From contig JAYMTF010001947.1 of assembly GCA_036897485.1 (NCBI GenBank), positions 1 to 20,498 on the forward strand: DNA of 20,498 nt, read 5' to 3'. Position 1 is the first letter of the stretch. Every line of letters begins with the position of its first letter. Position numbers and translations under genes: made by a program. The notes under the pieces were generated by a model that saw nothing but the letters and a program-made list of their open reading frames with translations, had not been told where the DNA came from and made no database searches. Below are positions 1 to 9,931 of the stretch, piece by piece. The DNA comes from Pelargonium nanum. Its lineage: Eukaryota; Streptophyta; Magnoliopsida; Geraniales; Geraniaceae.

Positions 1-353
1 TGGTGCCAATCACGGAGGAGGACTCCAGGATTCACAACTACGGAATCACCAAAGAGGACAGCATGGCGCATTTGGATCTAGGCTTCAAGTTCTTGTCGCT
101 GAGCTCCAAAGTTAGCGGCGTGTTGGGACAGACTTACAAGCCAGACTACGAGAGCCGCGTAAAGGTTGGAGCCAAAATGCCTATCATGGGAGGAGACAAA
201 CACTTCGAGACTTCAACCTTGTTTGCCGCCGATTGTTCCGTTGCAAGGTTCACCGGCATCGATACTTATGATTCTGAATCTGAGGGTCTGGAGTTGCCCA
301 CCATGAAGTGTGCAAGTGGGATTGACGGCCGAGGTGTGGTCTGCAAGAGATAG
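1..353 (+). CDS. Root-cap domain / LEA-like protein, 3' end only
   Basis: The frame is open from the left window edge (first full codon at base 3) to a stop ending at 353, giving the last 116 or so residues. The translation has the features of the plant root-cap domain (Pfam Root_cap type): an HNYGIT segment, LDLGFKF, a VSGVLGQTY core, [16 protein letters not shown], and a closing [12 protein letters not shown] block, followed by a short Cys-containing tail ending in VCKR. Such proteins are annotated as root-cap or late-embryogenesis-abundant-like proteins and are usually secreted; their biochemical role is not established. Any signal peptide and the N-terminal part lie outside the window. 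An AATAAA at 522-527 fits a polyadenylation signal about 170 bp past the stop. The family call is from recalled motifs, not a search. Confidence 0.82.
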   Translation, partial: VPITEEDSRIHNYGITKEDSMAHLDLGFKFLSLSSKVSGVLGQTYKPDYESRVKVGAKMPIMGGDKHFETSTLFAADCSVARFTGIDTYDSESEGLELPTMKCASGIDGRGVVCKR

Positions 354-521
354 ATCCATGAAGATCATCATCAACCATAATTAAACACAAATTAATATGT
401 TTAATTATGTTGCTCTTCCGTAATTTCTTTAAAACTAAATAATGTGCGCAACCAGAGAAAAGAATAATTAATTATTCAATGTGGTACTAGCTATATTATT
501 CTCTTGAATTTAAATTCTAGT

Positions 522-527
522 AATAAA
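522..527 (+). terminator. Candidate poly(A) signal of the root-cap gene
   Basis: A canonical AATAAA lies 169 bp past the stop codon at 353, in AT-rich sequence with no competing ORF. A plausible near-upstream element, but plant poly(A) signals are loose, so this is tentative. Confidence 0.3.
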
Positions 528-1850
528 TGCTTTACATTCAAATGATCTTGAAATCATTTTAGTGAATAGCCCAAGATGCATGTAAACTCATATTTGGCTA
601 TTTGCCATACTATTTTTTTTTTCTTTCTTATCCTTAATGAAATCAGATTTTCGTACATGACATAGAGAAATAGTGATATGAAGCAAGCGCCAGAGCATTT
701 TGGAGCAAACCACATATTGCTGTCCTTTACCAAACTTTAGGTGCCACAAAAATTCATTTTTTTTGTCACCACCAATGCAAAGAGATGATTGGAAACCGTA
801 CGTCCACATTACAGAAAGCTGTATGAGAGTTGCTCAAATTTGGCATAGGCAATAGCTTTGCCGTTTGTGCCACTTAAGTTGCATACTAGCCATTGAAGCC
901 AACTAAGCATAGAGGAGGCTATGGCACATTTTCAACTCTCAATCCTTATTTTCTGTACCATTTTAAATACTGATGTAACCTGCATCCTTATGTTGGTGAT
1001 CAATCATTGGCAACCTTATTACAATGTAAATTAATATCTGTGCGAGACACAACAATTTGAAGTTGGTTGTCATTTGTCAATTCATAGCCTTAAAACGAAG
1101 GAAAAAACATTGTCGGTGGAAGAAAATTTCATCCACACATAACATAACTAGTGCAACTTGCTAGTGATGTTAGCCAACAGTTACCTCATGTCAGTGGGTG
1201 AGCTAGGCATGAGTTGTGCTTTAAAAGTTGTAAAGCTTTGAGCTTCTTTTTTCATGCTTTACATACATCCTTGATATTCCTTAAACATTATTTAACACTT
1301 CTTTTTAAAAACGGAAATGAGAAGTTGAAACACATGTATTACATATACTCTTTAAAATTCAATCACGACCAATTCATGTCTGCAACTAGAATCGATGTGT
1401 GTCATGAGTTCTCTCTCACCTACATATGTCAATAACTTTCTCACATTTTTGTTGCTTACCACAAATATATGTTTACAATCAACACCTTCCCATTCTTGTG
1501 AATACTAGAGTTTACATTCATAAAGAAATTATGAATTTACAAATACATTGTTGTGTATTTTATGACAAAAGTGGAGTTTACATTCTTACGGAAATAAATT
1601 TAGAGTAGGTTTATAATATAGATGTACTCTTTTGGTAATGTGTTGTGCACTGTCAAAAAGTAGTTAAAATAAATGAAAAACCTGCCCAAAACAAGTAGTA
1701 AAATTTAAAACCATAGATAAGCATTTAGGACAGCTCTAGTAGCACAAGAAGCACAGTGCTACAAATATTCCAATTCATAGACCTAATTGACAATTCACTT
1801 GCTCCAGAAAAAATTGAGTGCTCTCCAACCATACCACAGCACAGCCCGCA
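528..1850. other. Intergenic, no gene seen
   Basis: AT-rich spacer between the root-cap gene and the LRR gene. Short open frames at 588-809 (-), 1214-1435 (+) and 1426-1608 (+) are low complexity or hydrophobic runs without recognisable motifs or splice context. No tRNA, repeat array or transposon end was recognised. The right end grades into the presumed promoter of the LRR gene. Confidence 0.5.
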
Positions 1851-1852
1851 AC

Positions 1853-1859
1853 ATATAAT
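1853..1859 (+). promoter_or_regulatory. Possible TATA box of the LRR gene
   Basis: An ATATAAT-type motif lies about 90 bp before the ATG at 1945, a spacing that would leave a 5' UTR of roughly 55-60 nt. Motif only; no start-site data. Confidence 0.3.
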
Positions 1860-1944
1860 ACTATTCAAATCCAACCCCACTTCTCTTCCCTCTCGCATTC
1901 TTCACAAAAACCCATATGCTCTGTCTGTAAATGCAATTTCCAAA

Positions 1945-2874
1945 ATGCCAAGCTCTAGCTTCCTCTGTTTCATCATCGTTTTCATTACCATAATGGTTCA
2001 AGTTCAAGCCTTTACTTCACCATCTGAAATATTGGCTCTCAAGGCCTTCAAGGCCTCAATCAGACCCTCCTCTGTTCCTTCTTGGTCGTGCCTCGCCTCC
2101 TGGGACTTCTCTACGGACCCGTGCTGCCCCCCCCCCCGCCGGCCCCACTTCCCCTGCGGCCTCACCTGCACCGCCGACTCCGCCGGAATCTCCCAGCTCG
2201 TCCTCGACCCCGCCGGCTACTCCGGCACTCTCACACCTCTCATCTCCAATCTCATCCACCTCACCCACCTCGACCTCGCCGACAACTCCTTCTCCGGCCA
2301 AATCCCGCCCTCCATCTCCGCCCTGTTTAATCTCCAATCCGTCACACTCCGATACAACTCTTTCTCCGGCCAAATACCAACCTCCATTACCAATCTCAAG
2401 TCTCTCCAAAGCCTTGACCTTTCACACAATTCCCTCTCCGGCCCCATACCCGCCGGCGCCAACTCGTTACTTGCTTTGAGTCGTCTCGACCTGAGTTACA
2501 ACAGACTCACCGGGTCGCTCCCGAGTCTCCCCACCAACTTGCTGGAGCTCGCTCTGAAGAGCAATTCGCTATCTGGGTCAATCCCAAAATCGGCTTTTTC
2601 CGGGTTGAATCGGCTGGAGGTCGTCGAGCTCGGAGAGAACTCGTTCGCCGGAACTCTGGGGTCCTGGTTCTTCCTCCTCCCGGCCCTGCAACAGGTGGAT
2701 CTGGCTAACAACAGTCTGACCCGCGTAGAGATCTCGAGACCCATTTCCGGCGGGAGCGACCTTGTCGCCGTAGATCTGTCTTTCAACCAGATCGAAGGCT
2801 ACGTCCCCGCCGAGTTCGCCGATAACACCAGGTACGCAAAAACCTGCACCACAACCATTAAATTAGCTCAATAA
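1945..2874 (+). CDS. Secreted leucine-rich-repeat protein, C-terminally truncated
   Basis: The ATG at 1945 is chosen because a typical signal peptide follows at once (hydrophobic residues 6-20, likely cleavage after A22). Residues 24-80 form an LRRNT-like cap with SWDFSTDPC and CGLTC cysteine motifs. About eight plant-type LRRs (LxxLDLxxNxxSGxIP) run from about residue 105 to 292. No transmembrane helix or kinase follows. The pattern matches the small family of apoplastic LRR proteins related to Arabidopsis At3g17640 (from memory), which are near 390-400 residues and end with two more repeats and a Cys-rich tail. Here the frame leaves the family at about residue 292 and stops after 17 unrelated residues (total 309), because the DNA past about 2820 is antisense to a CASP-like gene. 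The consensus-like GT at 2832 has no recognisable downstream LRR exon. Probably a truncated gene; whether it is expressed is unknown. Confidence 0.75.
   Translation: MPSSSFLCFIIVFITIMVQVQAFTSPSEILALKAFKASIRPSSVPSWSCLASWDFSTDPCCPPPRRPHFPCGLTCTADSAGISQLVLDPAGYSGTLTPLISNLIHLTHLDLADNSFSGQIPPSISALFNLQSVTLRYNSFSGQIPTSITNLKSLQSLDLSHNSLSGPIPAGANSLLALSRLDLSYNRLTGSLPSLPTNLLELALKSNSLSGSIPKSAFSGLNRLEVVELGENSFAGTLGSWFFLLPALQQVDLANNSLTRVEISRPISGGSDLVAVDLSFNQIEGYVPAEFADNTRYAKTCTTTIKLAQ
2127..2137. repeat. C(11) homopolymer inside LRR coding sequence
   Basis: Eleven consecutive C fall in codons for the Pro-rich loop after the DPC motif of the LRRNT cap (residues 61-64). The frame is intact through it here. 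Such runs are prone to slippage in replication and in sequencing. Confidence 0.8.
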
Positions 2875-3416
2875 CAAAGGAGTTGAAGGAGTGTTTTGCT
2901 GTTAGGGTTTCGCAGTTTTGAACCTACCTGGTCATGGCCGAAATCGAACCAGACCTGCAAGAATTCGGGGAACAGAGTGGAGCCTCTGGAAATTTCCCAA
3001 ACAGATGCTCCCATCTCGAACATGGAGTACACGGCCACTATTGCATTTGCAGCGAACACGAGTCTGCAAGGTAAATTATGCTCTCAATAATCTAATTTTC
3101 TCTGTTTGGTTTGCGGGAAAAACGAAGGAAAAGTAAATAGAAATTGGCGCTTCTTTTTTTGGTCATTTTCAAAATTCAAATTCAAAAGCGTCGGTAGAGA
3201 TAGATACCTGTAGGCGTCGAAGTCGTACCAATGTGGGGAGGAGGGGCCGCGGCGGGTGTTGGTGAGCGTGAAGACGGCGGCGGCGAGGGAGAAGGAGAAA
3301 GTAGCGGCTCGGAAGACGAGAATCAGCGTGTTGCGGAGTTTCTGTACGGACACGGTGGACTGGAAGTGCCGCGACGGTGCCTGGCCGCTGCCGCCGCCGT
3401 TACGTGGAGACCGCAT
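2799..3416 (-). pseudogene. CASP-like membrane protein (CASPL4-type), 3' truncated
   Basis: Three exons join in frame on the minus strand: 3416-3208, 3063-2928 and 2843-2799, with GT-AG introns at 3207-3064 and 2927-2844. Exon 1 gives a short Ser/Gly-rich N-terminus, TM1 (about residues 31-52) and WYDFDAY. Exon 2 gives [13 protein letters not shown] (TM2), then [13 protein letters not shown] and [11 protein letters not shown], hallmarks of CASP-like proteins of the CASPL4 group. Exon 3 starts correctly with [13 protein letters not shown], the beginning of TM3, then meets a TAG at 2801-2799 and merges with LRR sequence. The rest of TM3, the Cys-containing loop and TM4 are missing (129 residues against about 180-200 in the family). 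Intact members are four-helix membrane proteins related to Casparian-strip scaffolds. This copy is unlikely to fold normally, so I call it a truncated gene or young pseudogene. Confidence 0.8.
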
Positions 3417-3539
3417 GCTCGCCGGCGACGTCGCTTTCGTTGTTTTTGATTCTGCTACTGCTTCTTTTGTGACACAGAGTCATAGGAGTTGAGATTTTTT
3501 TTTTAAATTTTTTTTATGGTGATTGAGTTGGTGACGGTG

Positions 3540-3760
3540 AGGTGAGAGCAGGAGCAGTCACGAGAAATGGCAAGAATTCCATGGGAGAAGAGATTGAGGT
3601 GAGAGAGAAAGTGTGGGAAAAGAGAAGAGAAAAAGAAAAAGAAAGCTTAAAGGAGATTGGTAAAGAAGGAAAGAAAGTTCTTTACAGTTTCAGAAGAGTT
3701 GTCTAGAAAGAGAGGAGTATAGAATAGAGTTCAGGAGACACAAACAGGAGAGAAAAGTGT
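3540..3760 (-). repeat. Purine-rich (GA) stretch upstream of CASPL
   Basis: On the plus strand this is a GA-rich run; on the CASPL sense strand it is CT-rich and sits in the presumed 5' UTR. CT-rich leaders and Y-patches are common around plant transcription starts. There is no exact repeat unit. Confidence 0.45.
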
Positions 3761-3803
3761 GTGTTTGGTGATTGGGTGTGTCTTTTTGATTGATTATTCC
3801 CTC

Positions 3804-3811
3804 TTTTAAAT
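3804..3811 (-). promoter_or_regulatory. Possible TATA box of the CASP-like gene
   Basis: The minus strand reads TATTTAAA about 390 bp before the CASPL ATG at 3416, just upstream of the CT-rich leader. Spacing implies a long 5' UTR of about 360 nt. Motif-based only. Confidence 0.3.
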
Positions 3812-3849
3812 ATCAACCCATTTTCAAGTTTGTTAAAACTTAAAAGCAT

Positions 3850-4440
3850 GCTATATGAAGGTCAAAGAAAAAAAAAAAGAAAAAAGCATGATACATGCGT
3901 TCAAACCATAAAATATAGGGGTGCAAGGTTACTCATGTTTTTTTTTCTTGTTTGGAAGGTTACTCATTAGAGAAGATTTTGTCGTTCTTGTAATTTTATT
4001 CTACTCGAACTTAGATTACTCAACACTTAATTATGTGTCATTAAGGTAATAACTTGTTGAAAAGTTGACTAGACGAGAATGGAACAAGCGGCCTTTCTTG
4101 TTTAGAGTGCAAGCTTTGCTAAGTGGTAACTAGGGTTTTGGTTTGGTTGTTTGTTCCTGGGAGTGAGAAGTAGGTTGTCGATTTAGAGGACAACTGTGCA
4201 CCGAGAGAGCAGCTCAAGATTGATAAGTATGAGGTTGAGGATTAATGCAAGACTTTGGGGGGATGTACTTCTAAGAATAAGAGGGCGACTTCTTAGATTT
4301 AGGGTTTGCGGCGGCCGAGGAAATAGTATAGGAGAAGACATGAAAGTTGGTTGGGAGGTTTCTGGAAGATGCATCGATCAATTTTCAATACATGCAACAG
4401 GTTCTCGTGTTAGTTTGGAGACCAAATATGAGGTTTCTTT
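3850..4440. other. Intergenic, no gene seen
   Basis: AT-rich sequence with short homopolymer runs and a 10-bp direct repeat (GGTTACTCAT) occurring twice within about 45 bp near 3925-3968. Open frames at 4183-4374 and 4196-4522 show no family signature. The last 250 bp may be the degraded 5' flank of the LINE-type fragment that follows, but I could not align it to anything. Confidence 0.4.
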
Positions 4441-4452
4441 TTGTGAAGTTTC

Positions 4453-4735
4453 AGATACGGGGATGATCATATTCGTTTTGTGTTTGAGTTATATCACGAG
4501 AAGGAGGCGAAGAGGATGCTAATAGAAGGTTCGTGGACATATAATCATTATCCGCTGATTTGGAGGATGCTGGAGAAAGGGGACAATATGTGCTTGGTTG
4601 ATTTGTCTTGGATGAGTCTCTAGGTTTGAGTTCATGACCTATCAAGAGGGTTTGTGTCATAGCGGGTTCTTCGAGAAACAAGGAATGCAATAGGGCAGTT
4701 TGTGAAGTCAGACCCGCTAAATTTCTAGGATGGAC
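4453..4735 (+). mobile_element. Decayed DUF4283 domain, LINE ORF1-type fragment
   Basis: In the frame beginning at 4453 the translation keeps spaced hallmarks of the plant DUF4283 domain: FVFELYHEKEAKRML, then GSWTYNHYPLIW, LEKGD, VHDL, GFVS, and FVKSDPLNF. This domain is found in the ORF1 proteins of plant L1-type LINEs, usually before a CCHC zinc knuckle, and in At4g02000-like proteins. At least four in-frame stops interrupt it: two at the usual LWVxVHD tryptophans, one at the glutamate expected in FMSER, and one near the end. No zinc knuckle, endonuclease, reverse transcriptase or poly(A) tail was seen nearby. I read it as an old, short LINE-derived fragment. A decayed At4g02000-like host gene is the alternative. 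Confidence 0.6.
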
Positions 4736-4744
4736 GTGAGTTCT

Positions 4745-5560
4745 ATTGTTTTTTAATTGATATGTAAATAATATTTTAAAAATTGAAACTTTTATCGAGG
4801 CTGGTGATATATTTTGATCTTGAAAATGTACATTTAAAATAGAAAATATTAAATTAAAATATTTATGCATAATACATATTCTGTGAGACTAAAAAAATAA
4901 TAATGATTTTTCTTTTTAAGTTTTTTCTATTTTCAAGTTATTTTGTAAAACTAAGACACTTTTTATATTAGGGGAGTCCTATTTTTATCTCAAAATCCAA
5001 ATTTATGTTTCTATTACCAAAGCTATCATCTATGGTGGATGAGGACACTATTTGATAATGAGATCTTAACATAAATTAGACCACAAATCTATAAGATTAT
5101 CCCTTTCATATCAACAAGATTAGAATAGTTACTTGAGATTCTTAATTAGTGCAAAACTTTTCTAGAGCTTAACCAACATGTGGGTTCCATTTTACAAGTG
5201 GGGTGTGGTTTCTTTGTAAGATTAGGAAGAGTTTAATTTCAGAAAGAGCCATCAAGATAATGGTGATTGGAGGGGTGACTTTTTTCTTCTTTAAAACAAA
5301 AATCTTTTCTTCATTTGGAAGTAGTGCCTTACCACTTACCTCTTGATTTTCTCAAACTATTGTGGTTAGAATAAATTATACATCATAACAAAAATAAATA
5401 AATATCAGTTGTGTAAATTGCCTGTTGAATATTCATTTTAAAAATAAAAGATTGAAAATTTAATGTTGGTCAGCTCATTGCTAAGAAAAATACCAAATAC
5501 AAGAATGTTTTCATTATAAAAACTAGAGGTAAGACATGTTAACCAATAACCACTAAAAGG
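4745..5560. other. Intergenic, no gene seen
   Basis: Very AT-rich spacer between the LINE-type fragment and the E2 gene. No long open frame on either strand and no recognisable RNA gene or transposon terminus. Confidence 0.45.
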
Positions 5561-5567
5561 AGAAAAT

Positions 5568-5751
5568 GTCAAAAGCATTTACTTTAATTTTTTTGATAAA
5601 AAAATATTTAATTTTTAAAATAACTATTGAAATGTTATTTCCTACAAGTAAAAAAATAAATTTGATCAAAAGAAAAAAGTCAAAAGCATTGACTTTAATT
5701 TTTTGATAAAATAATATTCAACTTTTAAAATAACTATTGAAATGTTATTTC
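5568..5751. repeat. Imperfect tandem duplication, period about 111 bp
   Basis: A unit of about 73 bp starting GTCAAAAGCATT and ending GAAATGTTATTTC occurs at 5568-5641 and again at 5679-5751 with few differences. The spacer between them also resembles the sequence before the first unit. It is AT-rich and non-coding, downstream of the E2 gene's 3' end. Confidence 0.8.
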
Positions 5752-5955
5752 AACATGCTGTTCAGAACCGGCACAAAATCAAGGGCAATAGAGCAACAAA
5801 AAGTCAATTTAAAACTACAATCATTAAGAACTTCGAATGGCAGATCAACAAATAATGAATTTATCCGATGCTTAAAAGTCACCTCCCATGTTTATATAAC
5901 ACTTGATGTTTCTGGAAATAAATTTCGAAAAATCTCAAAGCAACAATGTTGTGGA

Positions 5956-8900
5956 TTACAACATTTCTTGAGATCGTCTCACGCATTGCCCAACTTTCTT
6001 CTTGAAATCGTCCCTTCTATCTCTCCATTCTTTCTGTTGAAACAAATTACCCGCAGAAACACAATTACGTTCGTTGAAGCATTGAAATGGGCCGGAGCAT
6101 TACAGCTAAACAAATCATCACCATAAAAAATAAAAAGACAACTACAAAATTTAACTGTACCCAACTTTTTATTGACATGACAATGCATAGTTACACTTAG
6201 AACTTGCATTGTAGAAAAAAAAAAATTGTATGAGCTCAAACCAAATTGCTACATGCATGTACCTTGATTGGAGCAGGGAAAGGAAAATTTATATAATGCT
6301 TTTGAACCCAACAGATACAAATGCAAGTTCAAATTAAGTATAACGAAATACATGTATAAAAAGAAGAGAACAAAAATAGATACATACCGCAGCTTCAATG
6401 TTTGCAGGCGATTCATCATTAGGGCTTGAAAGCATTGATATAATGCTCAAAACTATGCTCTCAACCTGTAATTTATGTCATCATGAGTTCACCTAATCAA
6501 TGTGGTAGGCATGTTCTTGGTATAAGCTAAGGATTCATATACAAGGTTATATGCATCATAAAACAAGAAGGGAGTCAGATGCATAGAAGTTAGAAAATCA
6601 GTGAAAAGACAGATCATGTTGGAAACAAGTCCCGTAGAACTTCTGCCCTACCTTGCTTCTTTCTGCAATCAAAGAAGTTAATACAATTAAATCATTTTCA
6701 ATCACATTAACCATCAACCCCGACCCCTGCTTCCTTGGAAAAGGAGAGTTAAAATGGAAAAAGAATATTAGACAGTATGACGGGCCTCTCAGCAGATGCA
6801 AGTAAAAATCCTTGTCCCTGAAAAACTCCAATCGAGACAAAGACAGTTCAGAGGCTGAAGTAATAGCGAATTTTTTGTATCACAGAATTAGGTATTGTGG
6901 TGGAAGTGGTACAGAGGCTGAAGTTGTATTATATTTGCGTTTGATGCCCACAAATCCTATATTTCAGAAACCAAATAGTAAGCCCATGGGATAGTGTAAA
7001 CTGTAAATGCACCCACAAAGAAATACACCATCAAATCTTTTTGGGGCTACAAACATCCCATACTTCTGGTTAACTGAATGATCTGGAAAACCCACAAACC
7101 ACTTGTTTTCCTCATAAGCATTGGTTACTGCTCACTGCATTATTAGAACAAATCTATTCACTGCATAAACGAAACAAAAACTTAACCCTTCCACCCCTTT
7201 CTTGAATTACTTATGTCTTCAATATCTTCTTATTTGTCCACCTATTCGGAACAGATCTCTTTTAAATGAAGAAAAAGATTAAAGCAAATCTAGAAGGTTC
7301 ACAAACTCTAGTGTATGTAGGACTATGAACTTCATTATTTTGGTAGCTAATCATATCATTAGTTCCTTCCCATTTGAATGCCCTTCCTAAGCATCCTGAG
7401 GGAGAAAGAACTACACGCAGTGTCAAAATCTATCTCAACCCATCAAGCAATTTCTTCTAAAACCAATTATGCTAGGGTTTAGAAACAAGCACCTCAATCT
7501 GGGCTTGGGTTAAACCCCATGGAGTTAATGTACAATTCAGTCTTGCAATGGTCTCAAGTTTCCGCCCTCACAGTTTGCTCCCACCAATTTGCACTGCCAA
7601 GCAGAACTCATATCAAATGATTGAGTCACACAGTGGATTCATAATATGCACAAACACTACATTTAGCCATATGAACCTCTTCCTGCAAAGAGTGTGTAAT
7701 CCGAGACTGCAGGTTGTGAATGGCTTACCCGAACACTCGCAGCCTTCTGACAGTTAGATGTAATATATATGAACCGTGGACTGAAAATTCATGTATGCAT
7801 CCAAAGATAAAAAGACATTTGTATATATACCAACTTAAAATTTGCGCGGAATATGACTACCAAACCCAATTATATACAATGTCAAAATCCAAACAAACCT
7901 ATAAAGAAATCTCTTCTAAAAGCAAATTGCGATAGAGTTTAAAAACAAAGGTTAAGCACGATGGAGTTAATTTACATCTCATTGCCCACATCAAGCACAA
8001 ATGACTCGGAGATTCTATGGGAACATTAGAAACAAATCAGAGCAGAATTAGTGTACCATTGATCATGCCTGAAACTGAATCTGAGTATCTGACATAAACA
8101 TACAAGGAAAGAATGAGTTTATGATCATACCGTATGGACTGGAGTCCAGCGTTCACTTGCAAGTTCATAGCCAGTAGGGTCATCACCAGGAGGATGAAGA
8201 ATTGAAATGCAAACCCTTCCATCAGGGTAAACTGTAGTTCAGAGAGCAATCCTTAAGCGGTCAACACATTCCAAAAAAGGGCGGAGGAAAACATAAACTA
8301 CACAAGGCAAGCACCTACCATTTGGATGCCACATCTGTGATGTAAACTTTACGGTTGGAGGGCTGTTTGGGTAATTAGTTGGAAAGGACATGATTGCATT
8401 AAAGAAGCCCCCATCACTGCAAATTGTGTATAAACAATGTAATCAAGTCAGAATTCGCGCACAGAGAGTTCTAACTCTACCAATTCGTAATAAAACCCAG
8501 GTAAGAGTGATAAAAGCGAACACCCAAAGTTGAGGAGAAGACATCAATCCTTTAGCAAAAGTGCAAAACACATTGAGTTCCTATGCTTGTTCTTTACCAC
8601 TCCAACTGATCTAATGCTATCTCCCCTGTAAAACTAGTGTTACAATGTCTTTCTTCACTACTTACTTTCACCGTATCTTAGGCCCACCCTTTTCAGTTTT
8701 CCTCTAAAACGATTCACTCACCGTTTGTCACAACGTGGGCCCAAAACATCATAAAACATGCCAATACATACAAATCAAACATTCAAGACTATAACCCCTG
8801 ATCATACTCATTCTCATTCAGGGTTGTTCAACAACAATTTCTACTACTACAAATTGTTTATTATATTTATGGAAAACTTTCAAATGATCAAATCAAACAC

Positions 8901-9352
8901 CAATTTAGGATATTTTTTACTCTCAGATTTCACTAAAACCCCTGCCAACAGAAATAAATAAAAACCAATTTGTCTGAGATAATACATGCAAAAATACAAT
9001 ATAAATCAACACAAGCCTTCACAATCAAAGCAACCGAAGGCGGAACCACCAATTTACCAGAAACAAAATCATTGATAATCAATAAAAATAGACATGAAAT
9101 ATAGATAAGAACTGACTATAGAGTATCAGGAGGTCCAATAATGGTGACACCCCATTCGAAAACATTGGTCTCATCGACCAAACCTGCAGAGAAGCCATCC
9201 ACAGGGTTTCTGCAGAGATCTGAGAAACGGAAGACATTGACGAATTGGTTAAAAATAGAGATCAAAAACAAAATAATGAATACAAAAGACAAGAACAATC
9301 TAGAACCTTTGAGCTGCTTAGAGAGAAGGAGACTAGCTTGAGACGCAGCCAT
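5956..9352 (-). CDS. UBC7: Ubiquitin-conjugating enzyme E2, UBC7/13/14 (UBE2G) type
   Basis: Six exons join in frame with GT-AG introns: 9352-9307, 9219-9117, 8416-8319, 8231-8131, 6465-6388 and 6033-5956. Their 504 nt give 167 residues, the usual length of this subgroup. E2 hallmarks are present: the HPN triad (80-82), catalytic Cys90 in GRVCISI, the ERW motif (109-111), and the PPxxYP-like NYPNSPP stretch (64-70). The acidic insertion [17 protein letters not shown] just after the catalytic cysteine marks the UBC7/UBE2G class. The start is fixed by the [16 protein letters not shown]-terminus. The protein accepts ubiquitin from E1 on Cys90 and passes it on with RING E3s; the class is linked to ER-associated degradation and K48 chains. 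Nothing looks broken. UBC7, UBC13 and UBC14 cannot be told apart here, so the symbol is a class label. Confidence 0.93.
6466..8130 (-). other. Long fourth intron of the E2 gene
   Basis: The minus strand begins GTATGATC at 8130 and ends TTACAG at 6466, so this is an intron of about 1.66 kb; the other four introns range from 87 to 700 bp. It carries a diverged direct repeat (7421-7540 and 7880-7980). Open frames inside it (6598-6840 on -, 6812-6994, 7548-7757 and 7720-7935 on +) show no recognisable domain. Confidence 0.75.
7421..7980. repeat. Diverged intronic direct repeat
   Basis: Copy A, about 7421-7540, and copy B, about 7880-7980, share in order TGTCAAAATC, a TCTTCTAAAA block, TAGGGTTTA/TAGAGTTTA followed by AAAACAA-like sequence, and ATGGAGTTAAT near the end. 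Copy B lacks about 20 bp in the middle. Aligned by eye; about 460 bp apart. Confidence 0.55.
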
Positions 9353-9386
9353 TGAAATTGGAGAGAAAAGAAAGGGCTGATGCTGC

Positions 9387-9394
9387 TTTTTATA
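9387..9394 (-). promoter_or_regulatory. Probable TATA box of the E2 gene
   Basis: The minus strand reads CTATAAAAAG about 35-40 bp upstream of the ATG at 9352. If used, the 5' UTR would be only about 10 nt, so an upstream start site is also possible. Confidence 0.35.
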
Positions 9395-9419
9395 GCGTTT
9401 TTATTTATTTATTGGCTGA

Positions 9420-9930
9420 GATAGAGAATTTTTTATTTTATTTTTTATTTATTTATTGAGGTTTTTGTTTTCTAATTTGATTTTTGAGAGAGTTAAAAAT
9501 AAAATAAAAGAAGATTACAAAAATAATGCTTCAATGAAGACATGAGGTAGGATTAGGATACGAAACACAAGAAATTGTATTTGTTGGGATGTGGTATGAA
9601 AACAGGGTGATTAAATAATACATGCTTAATTACAAATAACACTAAACAATTAAAAGTACTGTTTTTTTAAATATATTGGAAACTTTATTCGCTCTCTCTC
9701 TTCCCAATTTCATAATCAAAGTTTTTTCATTAAACCACGGTTAATTTTTTCTGATTGGCGGTGATTAATTTTTATTAGTCGTATTATTTTTAATTGAATA
9801 AACACAAATTTATCATATGTGACTTGATTAGCCTGGTATGCTGAAGAATGAAGACGTAGTCGTTGTTCTCAAAAGAAGCAAGAAAGAGAGGATGAACGAC
9901 ATCGTTAGACAAAAACCTCAAGCTAAAAGC
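9420..9930. other. Intergenic, no gene seen
   Basis: AT-rich region upstream of the E2 gene, with TTTATTT-rich runs at about 9400-9470. The minus-strand frame at 9790-10077 is Ser/Arg/Phe-rich with no motif. Nothing is supported here. Confidence 0.4.
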
Positions 9931-9931
9931 A

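Noticed and set aside
2056-2409. Minus-strand ORF (117 codons) within the LRR gene
   Set aside because: Antisense shadow of GC-rich LRR codons, Gly/Glu/Val-rich with no motif.
2832-2920. An intron of the LRR gene starting at the GT at 2832 and ending at the CAG near 2915
   Set aside because: The sequence after that acceptor reads as CASPL exon 2 on the other strand and gives no LRR or Cys-rich tail in any frame. The downstream 1.3 kb also lacks the expected exon.
3231-3492. Plus-strand ORFs over CASPL exon 1
   Set aside because: Gly/Ala/Arg-rich antisense of a GC-rich first exon.
5737-6126. Plus-strand ORF (129 codons) at the 3' end of the E2 gene
   Set aside because: It covers the last E2 exon in antisense plus AT-rich flank, with no recognisable domain.
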